The position numbers and the translations under genes were made by a program. Shown here piece after piece: positions 1 to 8,232 of a stretch of 64,000 bases of DNA (positions within the stretch are counted from its first letter, which is position 1; each line of letters starts with the position of its first letter). Below the pieces are notes generated by a model. The model had not been told where the DNA came from. It ran no database searches and was given only the letters and a program-made list of their open reading frames with translations. Source of the stretch: Erysipelotrichaceae bacterium (GTDB lineage: Bacteria > Bacillota_I > Bacilli_A > Erysipelotrichales > Erysipelotrichaceae); the NCBI GenBank assembly GCA_017512285.1, contig JAFWGU010000038.1, positions 62,001 through 126,000 of the forward strand, written 5' to 3'.

Positions 1-1
1 A

Positions 2-343
2 CTGTGGTTCGTATTCCGTTATGACAATCAGTCCGTGGCAGAGTTCTTCCAGTGCGGATGGTTCATGTTCGGCGTAATTTCCCAGACGATGGTAATTCAT
101 ACCATCAGAACTCATAAGATCCCGTTCATCGGGGCTAACGCTTCAACGCAGCTGTACATATCCAACATTGCCGTCGTCATCATTACGCTGGTGATCGGCA
201 TGACGGACATTTCCGGAATATTCGACATGGGCAAGGTACCTGGAATCTACGGATTATGGATGCTGCTGCTGTTACTGATTTACCTGATCATGGCCCAGAT
301 AATGAAGAAGATCTACATCAAGGTAAACAAGGAATGGATATAG
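2..343 (+). CDS. mgtA: Magnesium-transporting P-type ATPase, C-terminal part (MgtA/MgtB type), cut by window edge
   Basis: The reading frame is open from base 2 and enters from outside the window, so only about 113 C-terminal residues are present. The segment GWFMFGVISQTMVIHTIRT followed by KIPF matches the cytoplasmic loop and membrane hairpin near the C-terminus of MgtA/MgtB Mg2+-importing P-type ATPases, where this stretch reads like GWFVEGLLSQTLVVHxxRT. Two hydrophobic helices follow. The catalytic DKTGT part lies upstream and is not visible. A GGAGG site immediately follows the stop and serves the next gene, 12 bases downstream, so the two are almost certainly co-transcribed. Family is fairly certain; ion specificity (Mg2+) is from family knowledge. 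Confidence 0.8.
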   Translation: MWFVFRYDNQSVAEFFQCGWFMFGVISQTMVIHTIRTHKIPFIGANASTQLYISNIAVVIITLVIGMTDISGIFDMGKVPGIYGLWMLLLLLIYLIMAQIMKKIYIKVNKEWI

Positions 344-355
344 GAGGCATGGACA

Positions 356-1378
356 ATGACTGAAAAGATAAATGACGAAATGATGGACGAAAGATATTAT
401 GCCCAGGAGATATTCGATCTGGTCCGCAAGACACCGGATAAGAAAAAACTTGCCAATGCCCTGTCATACTATCATGACAACGACATAGCCAGTGCTCTGA
501 GCTATCTTACACCAAAGGAAAGAAAGCATCTCTATGATTCAATCGGCATAGAGAATACTTCCCGTGTCTTCGCCTATCTGGATGAAGACGTAGACAAGTA
601 CTTCGCAGAACTGGAAGCTGAACAGGCTGCCGACATCATTGAGGAAATGGACGCCGACGATGCCGTCGACATCCTGGAAGGACTAAATGATACCAAGGCC
701 AGGGAGATCATCAAGAATCTGGAACCGGAAGCCAAGGAGGACATTGAACTGATCAATTCCTACGCTGACAATCAGTTCGGTTCACTGATGACCACCAACT
801 ACATTGCCGTGAAATACGGTCTCTCCCTCAAGGATACAATGACCTCTCTCATTGAACAGGCCAAGGAAAATGACAACATCGGTACGATTTATCTGCTGAA
901 TGAAAATGACACGTTGCATGGCGCCATTGACCTGAGAGACGTGCTTACGGCCAAGAATGAAGAAGAGTTTGAGGAAAGGATCATCACGTCATACCCGTAT
1001 GTATATGCCGACAGGCTGATCAGCGACGAATCACTGGACAGTCTGATCGACTATGACGAAGACTCCATCCCGGTACTGTCTGAGCAGACAAACGAACTGT
1101 TAGGTGTAATCACTGCGCAGGATCTGGCAGAGATCTCATTCGACGAACTCGATGAACCGGAAGAAATGGAAGAGGCCAAGCCTGTTGAAAAAAAGGACAG
1201 AAGCTGGATGCTGATACTGTGCGGTCTGGCCGTTCTGGTCATTGCCGCATTGATCGGACATGGTTCACTGCCTGATGACAAGACCAGGGAAACGGCATTC
1301 ATCCTGCTGCTGATCGCCGGTGCCGTAATGAGCGGTGCAGGGCTGTACGTTTCCACTTCCCGTAAGAGGGAACAATAG
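356..1378 (+). CDS. MgtE-like cytosolic Mg2+ sensor (MgtE-N + CBS pair) with a two-helix membrane anchor instead of the channel
   Basis: 340 aa. Residues about 15-135 form an acidic helical MgtE N-domain (repeats such as AADIIEEMDADDAVDILEGL), and residues about 141-262 form a CBS pair beginning FGSLMTT and ending GVITAQDLAEI. In true MgtE these cytosolic domains bind Mg2+ and gate a five-helix channel that follows. Here the channel is missing: after an acidic linker there are only two hydrophobic helices (about 284-301 and 314-332) and a basic tail. Length is about 110 residues short of MgtE. It follows the MgtA-type ATPase by 12 bases with its own GGAGG. I infer a membrane-tethered Mg2+ sensor that may adjust the ATPase; it should not conduct Mg2+ itself. 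Confidence 0.8.
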   Translation: MTEKINDEMMDERYYAQEIFDLVRKTPDKKKLANALSYYHDNDIASALSYLTPKERKHLYDSIGIENTSRVFAYLDEDVDKYFAELEAEQAADIIEEMDADDAVDILEGLNDTKAREIIKNLEPEAKEDIELINSYADNQFGSLMTTNYIAVKYGLSLKDTMTSLIEQAKENDNIGTIYLLNENDTLHGAIDLRDVLTAKNEEEFEERIITSYPYVYADRLISDESLDSLIDYDEDSIPVLSEQTNELLGVITAQDLAEISFDELDEPEEMEEAKPVEKKDRSWMLILCGLAVLVIAALIGHGSLPDDKTRETAFILLLIAGAVMSGAGLYVSTSRKREQ

Positions 1379-1387
1379 GACGTAATA

Positions 1388-1417
1388 AAAGACAGAACGT
1401 GACGTTCTGTCTTTTTT
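1388..1417. terminator. Bidirectional rho-independent terminator
   Basis: Nine-base-pair perfect stem GACAGAACG/CGTTCTGTC (1391-1399 with 1403-1411), loop TGA, T-run after it on the plus strand and A-run before it, so it can end both the mgtA operon and the convergent hydrolase gene. Confidence 0.9.
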
Positions 1418-1421
1418 ATGT

Positions 1422-2219
1422 TCAGAATTCAATTCTTTCCAGATCGTCGGGAACGAATATGCCGCCGCTGAAGTAATCTCTTCCTTCTTCAGTGTAGTCG
1501 CGCTTCCTGCTCTCCAGGTGCCAGTCCTCGGTATGATAGAGCAGGATGTTTTCTGCCTTTATCCTTTCGGCTGTTCTGCAGGCATCCGCAACGGTAGAGT
1601 GCTTGATCTTATGAGGGTTGAAGATGTGGGCATCTCTTTCCATGCAGAATGACTCATGCATTAAGAGCTTACATCCTTCAGCGAGAGGGAAATTATCTTC
1701 TGCCAATGGCTCATCTCCGCAGAATACATAGCTGTCATCCCTGTGATTTTTCATGATGAAGCCGTATTGGCTGACCTTTCTGGCGTGGGCATCAAAGAAG
1801 GTGACTTCATTGCCCAGGATGTCTGCCTTCTGACCGTCCTTTACGGCGATGAAGAAGAGTTTTTTTCCCAGAAGGGAAGTAACGCTTTCCTCAAACTGCA
1901 GTTCTGCAAGAGTTGAAACCAGATTCATTACGTCACGGTTGCCGAATATTCTTAACAGGGTATCCGGATTCTTTCTGGTGCGGGATATGAAGCTGCGCAG
2001 TATCCAGGATATGCCGGTAATGTGATCGGTGTGCTTGTGGGAAATGAAGATGTCATGGATGTTTTCCAGCCTGTAGCCGGCTCTGGCGATTCGTGGCAGG
2101 ATCTCATAGCCGCCACCTGTATCTACCAGCATGGCTCTGTCGTTGTCTTCCATGATGAAACAGGTGTTGAAGCAGTTGTTTACCATGGCGTGTCCGGTTC
2201 CCAGCATTGTTATCTTCAT
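1422..2219 (-). CDS. Metallo-beta-lactamase-fold hydrolase, RNase Z-like
   Basis: 265 aa from the ATG at 2219; an upstream GTG (2228) is in frame, but GAGGTG sits six bases before the ATG, which decides the start. The metal site HKHTDH (HxHxDH) is intact, with later ligand regions around GDE and MHESFC, and a PHKIKHST stretch that resembles the C-terminal His of RNase Z. Overall it resembles the RNase Z / ElaC branch of the fold, but it is short and lacks a clear exosite arm, so a tRNA 3'-processing role is not assured; it may be another phosphodiesterase. Monocistronic, between two terminators. Confidence 0.7.
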   Translation of the reverse strand: MKITMLGTGHAMVNNCFNTCFIMEDNDRAMLVDTGGGYEILPRIARAGYRLENIHDIFISHKHTDHITGISWILRSFISRTRKNPDTLLRIFGNRDVMNLVSTLAELQFEESVTSLLGKKLFFIAVKDGQKADILGNEVTFFDAHARKVSQYGFIMKNHRDDSYVFCGDEPLAEDNFPLAEGCKLLMHESFCMERDAHIFNPHKIKHSTVADACRTAERIKAENILLYHTEDWHLESRKRDYTEEGRDYFSGGIFVPDDLERIEF

Positions 2220-2234
2220 CTTTTTCACCTCAGG

Positions 2235-2240
2235 ATTATA
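2235..2240 (-). promoter_or_regulatory. Probable -10 element of the MBL hydrolase gene
   Basis: Perfect TATAAT on the minus strand 16 bases before the ATG at 2219. It sits just past the T-tract of the upstream terminator. No convincing -35 is visible. Confidence 0.4.
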
Positions 2241-2249
2241 TTAGCATAA

Positions 2250-2277
2250 AAGAAAAAACAGTTCATATTGAACTGTT
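2250..2277 (-). terminator. Terminator of the prfA-prmC-nifX-like operon
   Basis: Nine-base-pair stem AACAGTTCA/TGAACTGTT (2257-2265 with 2269-2277), three-base loop, and a run of T residues on the minus strand. The stem begins inside the stop codon of the NifX-like gene. Confidence 0.85.
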
Positions 2278-2657
2278 TAATGGCAGCAGTGATTACTGTC
2301 ATGATCACATTCATGATCATGGTGATGGTCGCAGGTTGCTTCTGAGTTGAATGTAAGCTCACCTTTCAGGAAAGCCTTTACGGCGTCATCTGCACTTCCT
2401 GAATTGCCTGGGTAACAGGTAATGTTCATGGCAGCCAGGGCATTGACTGCTCCCGGTCCGATGCCTCCGCAGATCAGTGCATCTACGTCATGGGCTGATA
2501 AGACACCTGCCAGGGCACCGTGTCCCTGACCGTCGGATCCGATTACCGTGCATCTTGTCAGTTCACCGTCTTCAATGTTGTAAAGCTTGAAGTATTCAGT
2601 CTTTCCAAAGTGCTGGAAAATCTGTCCATCTCTGTCATAGGTTACTGCCAGTATCAT
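2277..2657 (-). CDS. NifX/NifB-type dinitrogenase Fe-Mo cofactor-family protein with His/Cys-rich tail
   Basis: 126 aa. Residues 1-105 match the small NifX/NafY/NifB-C fold (DUF35-like iron-cofactor binders): a start such as MILAVTYDRDGQIFQHFGKT and the core GHGALAGVLSAHDVDALICGG. The C-terminus is unusual: the last 18 residues hold seven His and four Cys (CDHHHDHECDHDSNHCCH), a likely metal-binding tail. The start ATG overlaps the prmC stop codon (TAATG), so translation is coupled. No nitrogenase genes are in view, so nitrogen fixation is not implied; many anaerobes carry orphan members of unknown role. Metal or Fe-S cofactor handling is a family-based guess. Confidence 0.75.
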   Translation of the reverse strand: MILAVTYDRDGQIFQHFGKTEYFKLYNIEDGELTRCTVIGSDGQGHGALAGVLSAHDVDALICGGIGPGAVNALAAMNITCYPGNSGSADDAVKAFLKGELTFNSEATCDHHHDHECDHDSNHCCH

Positions 2658-3523
2658 TAGTCTTCCTCCTCTATGTTGTGATATACGAACAGCATTCTGT
2701 TCTTGCCGTTGAGATCCTTGAGGACTTCATAGTGATCCATCGGGAAGTACTTCTTCAGTTCTGCCACGATGGCGTCCTTTTCGTCATAGCCGATCTCAAA
2801 GGCCATGAAGCTCTTTTCTTTTATTACCTTAGCGGCATTTTCAAATATCTTTCTGTAGAAGAACAGTCCGTCCTGACCTCCGAATAAGGCAACGTGCGGT
2901 TCATATTCCTCTACGCTCTTCTGTACTTCCTGTTCGACAGGAATGTATGGAGGGTTGGACACAAGTATGTCCAGCCTGATGTCGTTGTCAATTAACGGCT
3001 GCAGCATGTCTCCCTGCACGAAGGTTATTTCACAGTCATTGAATCTGGCATTATCCTCAGCCTGTTTGAGAGCAGTTTCGGAGATGTCAGTTGCGTACAT
3101 TCTGAATTTCGGTTCTTCCTTCTTCAGGGCGATGGCTATGGCTCCGCTGCCGGTACCTACGTCGGCTATGGTTATCTCCTCCCTGTCCTTGAAGAAGTAG
3201 TCGCTGTCAGCCAGTACGTTGGCAACCAGTTCCTCGGTCTCATATCTCGGTATCAGTACCTCAGGAGAAACGTTGATCTGGTAACCGTAGAACCACTGAT
3301 GTCCGACGATGTACTGCAGAGGCTCATTGTTCAACAGCCTTCTGACACCGTCCTGGTACTTTTCATATAGTTCCTCAGGCATTTCATCCTCATAATGAAG
3401 GTAGAGATCATTATGAGTCATGTTGCATAACTCCAGCATCAACAGCTGTACGGCTTCATCAGAGAGATCACTGTCCTTAATGTCCCTGAAGGTCTGCCAT
3501 AATACGTCATGGTAGCTGGCCAT
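2657..3523 (-). CDS. prmC: Peptide chain release factor N5-glutamine methyltransferase
   Basis: 288 aa from the ATG at 3523 (an in-frame GTG at 3532 would overlap prfA). PrmC methylates the Gln of the GGQ loop of release factors using S-adenosylmethionine. Seen here: N-terminal helical domain; SAM-binding motif I at VADVGTGSGAIAIAL; and the hallmark NPPY in VSNPPYIP, which grips the substrate Gln. It follows prfA, its substrate gene, with one base between stop and start, the standard arrangement in Bacillota. GGTGA ahead of the ATG lies within the last codons of prfA. Confidence 0.95.
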   Translation of the reverse strand: MASYHDVLWQTFRDIKDSDLSDEAVQLLMLELCNMTHNDLYLHYEDEMPEELYEKYQDGVRRLLNNEPLQYIVGHQWFYGYQINVSPEVLIPRYETEELVANVLADSDYFFKDREEITIADVGTGSGAIAIALKKEEPKFRMYATDISETALKQAEDNARFNDCEITFVQGDMLQPLIDNDIRLDILVSNPPYIPVEQEVQKSVEEYEPHVALFGGQDGLFFYRKIFENAAKVIKEKSFMAFEIGYDEKDAIVAELKKYFPMDHYEVLKDLNGKNRMLFVYHNIEEED

Positions 3524-3524
3524 C

Positions 3525-4586
3525 TTATTCACCGGCTATCTTGGCCTTCTGATCAGCTTCCAGCAGGGCGGCGATGATGTCATCGAGCTTGCCTTCCATT
3601 ACTCTGTCAAGCTGCTGAAGGGTGAAGTTGATTCTGTGGTCGGTAACTCTGTTCTGCGGATAGTTGTATGTCCTGATCTTTTCGGAACGGTCACCGGTAC
3701 CGATCTTGCTGCGGCGTTCTGCGCCCTTTTCGGCTTCAGCCTTTCTCTGGTAGTAGTCATATACTCTGGCCGTGATGATTCTCATGGCCTGTTCACGGTT
3801 CTGGATCTGGCTTCTGCCATCCTGGCAGTTAACTGAGATTCCGGTTGGAACATGCGTGATCCTGACGGCTGAGTCAGTCTTGTTGATGTGCTGACCGCCG
3901 GCACCGCTGGCTCTGTGCGTTTCAATGATCAGGTCTTCCGGATTGATGTCGATCTCGGCATCTTCTACATCCGGCAGACATAATACGGTTGCGGTAGAAG
4001 TATGGATCCTTCCGGCTGATTCAGTCTTCGGTACTCTCTGTACGCGGTGAGCGCCTGATTCAAACTTCAGTTCCTTGTATACTTCCTTGCCCTTGACTAA
4101 GAAGCTTATGATGGTGAAGCCGCCGGCTTCGCTTTCCTCAGCTTCGTATATCTCGATCTTCCAGCCCTTGCTTTCGGCATATCTGGTGTACATTCTGTAA
4201 AGGTCTCCGGCAAAGATGTTTCCTTCATCACCGCCGGCTGCGCCTCTGATCTCGATGATGGCATTGCAGTCATCATTGGGATCCTTTGGTATTAACAGTA
4301 TTTCCAGATGATCGATCAGCTGCTGTTCCTTTTCCCTGAGCTCAGTCAGCTCAAGTTCAGCCATTTCTCTGAGTTCGTGGTCTGTAAGCAGTTCCTCGTC
4401 ATCCTTGATGTGCTGCATTACTTCCTGCAGTTCCTGGTAAGCCTTTACCGGGGCTTCCAGATTTGACTGTTCCTTACTCAGGCGGGCATATTCTCTGTTA
4501 TCAGAAAAAGATGAATTGATCAGCAATTCATTTATTTCGTTATATCTGTCCAGCATTCCCTGCAGTCTCTTTAACATTTTATCCAT
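3525..4586 (-). CDS. prfA: Peptide chain release factor 1
   Basis: 353 aa, normal length. RF1 reads UAA and UAG stops and triggers peptide release on the ribosome. The GGQ catalytic loop is intact in RASGAGGQHINKTDSAVR, and the RF1-type domain 2 is recognisable (RVQRVPKTESAGRIHTSTAT). The start ATG has AGGAGG upstream, and a near-perfect promoter lies about 30 bases further up. First gene of the prfA-prmC-nifX-like operon. Confidence 0.97.
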   Translation of the reverse strand: MDKMLKRLQGMLDRYNEINELLINSSFSDNREYARLSKEQSNLEAPVKAYQELQEVMQHIKDDEELLTDHELREMAELELTELREKEQQLIDHLEILLIPKDPNDDCNAIIEIRGAAGGDEGNIFAGDLYRMYTRYAESKGWKIEIYEAEESEAGGFTIISFLVKGKEVYKELKFESGAHRVQRVPKTESAGRIHTSTATVLCLPDVEDAEIDINPEDLIIETHRASGAGGQHINKTDSAVRITHVPTGISVNCQDGRSQIQNREQAMRIITARVYDYYQRKAEAEKGAERRSKIGTGDRSEKIRTYNYPQNRVTDHRINFTLQQLDRVMEGKLDDIIAALLEADQKAKIAGE

Positions 4587-4614
4587 AGTATTTTACCTCC
4601 TGGTAAGCGTCTAA

Positions 4615-4643
4615 ATTATACCTTGAATAAGGCATATTATCAA
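4615..4643 (-). promoter_or_regulatory. Promoter of prfA operon
   Basis: Minus strand TTGATA (4643-4638), 17-base spacer, perfect TATAAT (4620-4615), upstream of AGGAGG and the prfA ATG at 4586. Confidence 0.75.
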
Positions 4644-4654
4644 ATCGTATAAGG

Positions 4655-4684
4655 CAGAAAAAACCTCAGCCAACTGACTGAGGT
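4655..4684 (-). terminator. Terminator of rpmE
   Basis: Minus strand stem ACCTCAG/CTGAGGT (4684-4678 with 4669-4663), loop of eight bases, then TTTTTT. Confidence 0.8.
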
Positions 4685-4700
4685 CATCTTTCCAAATCTC

Positions 4701-4904
4701 TTACTTAAGTCCGTATTTCTTATTGAATTTTTCAATACGTCCTGCTGCAGCCTGGAAACGCTGTCTGCCTGTGTAGAATGGATGACAGTTTGAACATGTG
4801 TCAACTCTGATCTCCTTCTTTGTAGAATGAGTGATGAACTCATTTCCGCAAGATGTGCATACAACTTTTACTTCGTACAGGTTAGGATGAATTTTATTCT
4901 TCAT
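4701..4904 (-). CDS. rpmE: 50S ribosomal protein L31, zinc-binding type
   Basis: 67 aa. L31 bridges the large and small ribosomal subunits. The sequence begins [20 protein letters not shown] and has two CxxC pairs (CTSC and CSNC), so this is the zinc-containing C+ form. Sequence [15 protein letters not shown] is diagnostic. GGAAGGAG lies upstream of the ATG. It has its own promoter and terminator, and its leader contains a hairpin (see next entries). Confidence 0.96.
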   Translation of the reverse strand: MKNKIHPNLYEVKVVCTSCGNEFITHSTKKEIRVDTCSNCHPFYTGRQRFQAAAGRIEKFNKKYGLK

Positions 4905-4924
4905 GCTTTCGTTCTCCTTCCGCC

Positions 4925-4945
4925 TTGGATTTCAGTCGAATCCAA
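4925..4945 (-). promoter_or_regulatory. Leader hairpin upstream of rpmE, possible L31 autoregulatory site
   Basis: A seven-base-pair stem TTGGATT/AATCCAA with a seven-base loop sits in the leader, just before the rpmE Shine-Dalgarno. Leaders bound by L31 itself are known in Bacillota; I can see a hairpin in the right place but cannot match it to a specific family. Confidence 0.4.
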
Positions 4946-4960
4946 AGTAAGTGCCCATTA

Positions 4961-4989
4961 ATATTAACATGTAGAAATCTATTAATCAA
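4961..4989 (-). promoter_or_regulatory. Promoter of rpmE
   Basis: Minus strand TTGATT (4989-4984), 17-base spacer, TAATAT (4966-4961). The -35 lies inside the last codons of murA. The predicted transcript has about 50 leader bases. Confidence 0.6.
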
Positions 4990-6250
4990 TAGTTTCGCGC
5001 CAGATTTTTGCACCGATATCCTTTAATTTTCCATCCAGATTTTCATATCCTCTGTCGATGTGGAAAATGTCATGGATGGTGGTAATTCCCTCAGCCAGTA
5101 AGCCTGCAACTACCAGTCCGGAACCGCATCTTAAGTCGGTTGCCCATACGTCAGTACCTACTAACGGGGTCTTGCCGATGATGGTTGCTTTCGGATAGGT
5201 AACTGATGTGTTGGCGCCCATTCTGTTGAGCTGTTCGCAGTGCTTGAAGCGTTCCGGATAGATGGTTTCAGTTACGGTTGATATGCCGGTTGCCTGAGTC
5301 AGCAGGCTTGATAACGGCGCCTGCAGGTCGGTGGCAAAGCCCGGATACGGAGCCGTCTTGATGTCTACGGCTCTGAGCTTGTCGCTGCGGTAGATGTCAA
5401 CGTAGTCGATCTTGGCGTCGATGTGAACGCCGGCTTCCTTGAGCTTGCTCATTAAGGCATCCAGGTGATATGGGATGACGTTTTCCAGAGTAACGTGATC
5501 AGCCATGGCTGCGGCCAGGATCATGAAGGTTCCGGCTTCAATGCGGTCAGGAATGATCTCGTGGAAGCATCCGCCCAGTTCCTTTACGCCGTCAATGGTA
5601 ATGATGTTGGTACCGGCACCCTTGATGGATGCGCCCATCTTGTTTAACAGGGTGATGACGTCAATGATCTCCGGTTCTCTGGCAGCGTTCTCGATGATCG
5701 TTCTGCCTTCCGCATATACGGCTGCCATGATGATGTTGATGGTAGCGCCGACGCTGGCGATGTCCAGATAGATCTTGTTGCCTCTGAGCTTTTCGGCAAC
5801 GATGGTATAGGTATTTGTTTCCTGATTGTAGTCAACATCGGCACCGAGGGCTTCAAATCCCTTGATGTGCAGGTTGATCGGTCTTGGACCAAGGTTGCAT
5901 CCGCCCGGGTTCTTGATAACTACCTTGTGATACTTGCCTAACAGGGCACCCATGAAGTAGTAGGATGCTCTGAGCTTGCTGACGGCCTCAATGTCCAAAG
6001 GCTTGTTGGTCATGTGGCTTGGGTCAATGTATATTTCACCTTCTATGGTTGACTGTACTTCTATGTCCAGGTATTCAAGACATTTCTTAAGGCTTCCGAC
6101 ATCGGAGATATCAGGTATTCCAACCAGTCTTACCGGCTTGGTAGCCAGCACTGAAGCAGGAATGAGAGCGACAGTAGCGTTCTTGGCTCCGGATACTCTG
6201 ATCGTACCATTAAGGGTATGTCCGCCTTCTATTCTTATAACTTCTTCCAT
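4982..6250 (-). CDS. murA: UDP-N-acetylglucosamine 1-carboxyvinyltransferase
   Basis: 422 aa, standard length. MurA transfers enolpyruvyl from PEP to UDP-GlcNAc, the first committed step of peptidoglycan synthesis in the cytoplasm. The catalytic Cys is present in PGGCNLGPRPINLH (target of fosfomycin in the family). The end motif GYENLDGKLKDIGAKI is typical. GGAG precedes the ATG. Bacillota often have two copies (MurA/MurZ); which one this is cannot be told from the sequence. Confidence 0.95.
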   Translation of the reverse strand: MEEVIRIEGGHTLNGTIRVSGAKNATVALIPASVLATKPVRLVGIPDISDVGSLKKCLEYLDIEVQSTIEGEIYIDPSHMTNKPLDIEAVSKLRASYYFMGALLGKYHKVVIKNPGGCNLGPRPINLHIKGFEALGADVDYNQETNTYTIVAEKLRGNKIYLDIASVGATINIIMAAVYAEGRTIIENAAREPEIIDVITLLNKMGASIKGAGTNIITIDGVKELGGCFHEIIPDRIEAGTFMILAAAMADHVTLENVIPYHLDALMSKLKEAGVHIDAKIDYVDIYRSDKLRAVDIKTAPYPGFATDLQAPLSSLLTQATGISTVTETIYPERFKHCEQLNRMGANTSVTYPKATIIGKTPLVGTDVWATDLRCGSGLVVAGLLAEGITTIHDIFHIDRGYENLDGKLKDIGAKIWRETID

Positions 6251-6277
6251 AATTAAAAGCTCCTATCTGGTTCTTTA

Positions 6278-6283
6278 AGTATA
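6278..6283 (-). promoter_or_regulatory. Extended -10 promoter of murA
   Basis: Minus strand TGC followed by TATACT, an extended -10, about 28 bases before the murA ATG. No clear -35. Confidence 0.5.
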
Positions 6284-6331
6284 GCATATTTTATTGTATG
6301 AATTATGTGAAGTTTTGGGCTGTCCTTTGGG

Positions 6332-6360
6332 TATACATGAAAGGTCATCTGTGCTAAAAT
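6332..6360 (+). promoter_or_regulatory. Promoter of tsaC-glyA-upp operon
   Basis: TATACA (6332-6337), 17-base spacer ending in TGC, then TAAAAT (6355-6360): an extended -10 with a moderate -35. It is divergent to the murA promoter. Confidence 0.6.
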
Positions 6361-6387
6361 GTTGATAGCGTAAAACAAGAGGAACCC

Positions 6388-6996
6388 ATGACTGAACTAC
6401 TAGATAAGCGCAGCATTAATAAAGTAGTGTCACTTCTGCAGGCAGAAGAAATTGTTTCTTTTCCCACCGATACGGTTTTTGGTATCGGTGTTATTTATAA
6501 TAGCGGGAAAGCTGTTAAAAAGATGAAGGAAGCCAAGGGCAGAGACGCAGCAAAGCCGTTTCCCCTGATGGTTGCTTCGGTAGAACAGATGGATGAAGTT
6601 GCCTTTCTGGGCGACAGGGAAAGAAGAATAGCTGCCAGGTTCATGCCGGGTGCCTTAACGCTGGTACTTAATAAGAAGGATACGGTCAGAGATGAATTCG
6701 TAAACGGGTTCAGGACCGTTGCCATCAGAATACCTGATGACAGATTCGTGTTAAGAGTACTGAATAAAGCCGGGCCGCTGTTTGTGACAAGTGCCAACCT
6801 GTCAGGCCAGCCGGCAGGAAATACCCACGAGGAAGTTCTGGCACAGCTGGATGGCAGGATAGCCGCAGTTGTAAAGGGTGAAGCCAGATCACATGTTGCC
6901 AGTACGATCATTGATTGTACCGGTGAAGAATTAAGATGTCTGAGAGAGGGAACGCTGAGTTTCCAGGATATAAAAGAGGTTGTGTATGAAGGATAG
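6388..6996 (+). CDS. tsaC: L-threonylcarbamoyladenylate synthase (Sua5/YrdC/YwlC family)
   Basis: 202 aa. The enzyme makes threonylcarbamoyl-AMP from Thr, bicarbonate and ATP for the t6A37 tRNA modification. Seen: the YrdC core start [11 protein letters not shown], the [13 protein letters not shown] loop, and [12 protein letters not shown], all characteristic. It is the short YrdC form without the C-terminal Sua5 domain. AGAGGA precedes the ATG. Its end overlaps the start of glyA, as in B. subtilis ywlC-glyA neighbourhoods. Confidence 0.93.
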   Translation: MTELLDKRSINKVVSLLQAEEIVSFPTDTVFGIGVIYNSGKAVKKMKEAKGRDAAKPFPLMVASVEQMDEVAFLGDRERRIAARFMPGALTLVLNKKDTVRDEFVNGFRTVAIRIPDDRFVLRVLNKAGPLFVTSANLSGQPAGNTHEEVLAQLDGRIAAVVKGEARSHVASTIIDCTGEELRCLREGTLSFQDIKEVVYEG

Positions 6997-8206
6997 GGAA
7001 GTCGCAAGAGCCATAAGAAGGGAACTGTACAGACAGAAGAACAACATAGAACTCATAGCTTCTGAGAACTATGCTTCCAGGGATGTCATGCAGGCAAACG
7101 GTTCGGTTCTGACAAACAAATATGCTGAAGGATACCCGGGCAGACGTTACTATGGCGGCTGCGTCAATGTTGACTTCATTGAGGATCTGGCCAGAGAGAG
7201 ACTCTGTAAGATCTTCGGCGCTGAGCATGCCAACGTGCAGGCGCATTCCGGTTCCCAGGCCAACATGTCCGTCTATTTCAGCGTGCTTAAGCCGGGTGAC
7301 AGAGTTCTGGGAATGGATCTGTCCAGCGGCGGACATCTTACCCACGGTCATCCGCTAAGCTTCTCAGGTCAGCTCTATGAATTTGAAAGCTATGGCGTTG
7401 ACAGGGAAACCGAAAGAATAGATTACGATGAAATGGAGAGAAAGGCTCTGGAGTTCAGACCGAAGATGATCGTTGCCGGTGCCAGTGCCTATTCAAGGTT
7501 CATTGACTATAAGAGGATCAGAGAGATCTGTGATGAGGTCGGTGCCTACATGATGGTAGACATGGCTCATGTAGCCGGACTGGTTGCGGCCGGACTTCAT
7601 CCAAATCCATGTGAATATGCTGATTTCGTTACCACGACCACTCACAAGACCTTAAGAGGTCCAAGAGGCGGGGCAGTGCTGTGTAAGAAGGAATATGCCA
7701 AGGCTCTGGACAGGGCAACCTTCCCGGGCATTCAGGGCGGACCTTTGGAACAGACCATCGCTGCCAAGGCCGTATGCTTCTACGAGGCAATGCAGCCGGA
7801 ATTCGTGGAATATCAGAAACAGGTCATAAAGAACTGTCAGGTGCTGTGTGAGGAATTAAGCAAGGAAGGCTTCAGGCTGGTAAGCGGTGGAAGCGATAAC
7901 CACCTGGTACTGGTTGACGTCAAGTCATCTACCGGACTTACCGGAAAGAAGGCTGAAGAGCTGCTGGACAGCGTTCACATCACCTGCAACAAGAATTCAA
8001 TTCCGTATGACGAGGAAAAGCCTGCCTACTGTTCAGGCATCAGAGTCGGAACCCCGGCCATGACCACCAGGGGATGCAGGGAAGAAGAATTCAGAAAGAT
8101 CGCTCACTGGATCGCAGACGTACTGCACAATCCTGAGGATAAGGAAGTTTTAAACAGAGTGCGTAAGGAAGTTCTGGCATTTACCGGAAAGCTGCCGCTC
8201 TATTAG
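6986..8206 (+). CDS. glyA: Serine hydroxymethyltransferase
   Basis: 406 aa from the ATG at 6986; AAGAGG lies seven bases before it, and the ATG overlaps the tsaC stop region. The PLP-dependent cytoplasmic enzyme interconverts serine plus tetrahydrofolate and glycine plus methylene-THF. The PLP lysine is in [14 protein letters not shown], and the N-terminal [12 protein letters not shown] and [11 protein letters not shown] motifs are diagnostic. Feeds one-carbon units to purine and thymidylate synthesis, matching the downstream upp. Confidence 0.97.
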   Translation: MKDREVARAIRRELYRQKNNIELIASENYASRDVMQANGSVLTNKYAEGYPGRRYYGGCVNVDFIEDLARERLCKIFGAEHANVQAHSGSQANMSVYFSVLKPGDRVLGMDLSSGGHLTHGHPLSFSGQLYEFESYGVDRETERIDYDEMERKALEFRPKMIVAGASAYSRFIDYKRIREICDEVGAYMMVDMAHVAGLVAAGLHPNPCEYADFVTTTTHKTLRGPRGGAVLCKKEYAKALDRATFPGIQGGPLEQTIAAKAVCFYEAMQPEFVEYQKQVIKNCQVLCEELSKEGFRLVSGGSDNHLVLVDVKSSTGLTGKKAEELLDSVHITCNKNSIPYDEEKPAYCSGIRVGTPAMTTRGCREEEFRKIAHWIADVLHNPEDKEVLNRVRKEVLAFTGKLPLY

Positions 8207-8232
8207 CATAAGCATTAAGGAGGAATTAAAAA

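Noticed and set aside
2277-2657. Nitrogen fixation role for the NifX-like protein
   Set aside because: No nif genes are present and orphan members are common in anaerobes.
4640-4864. Minus-strand frame overlapping rpmE
   Set aside because: Out-of-frame reading of rpmE and its terminator; no family likeness.
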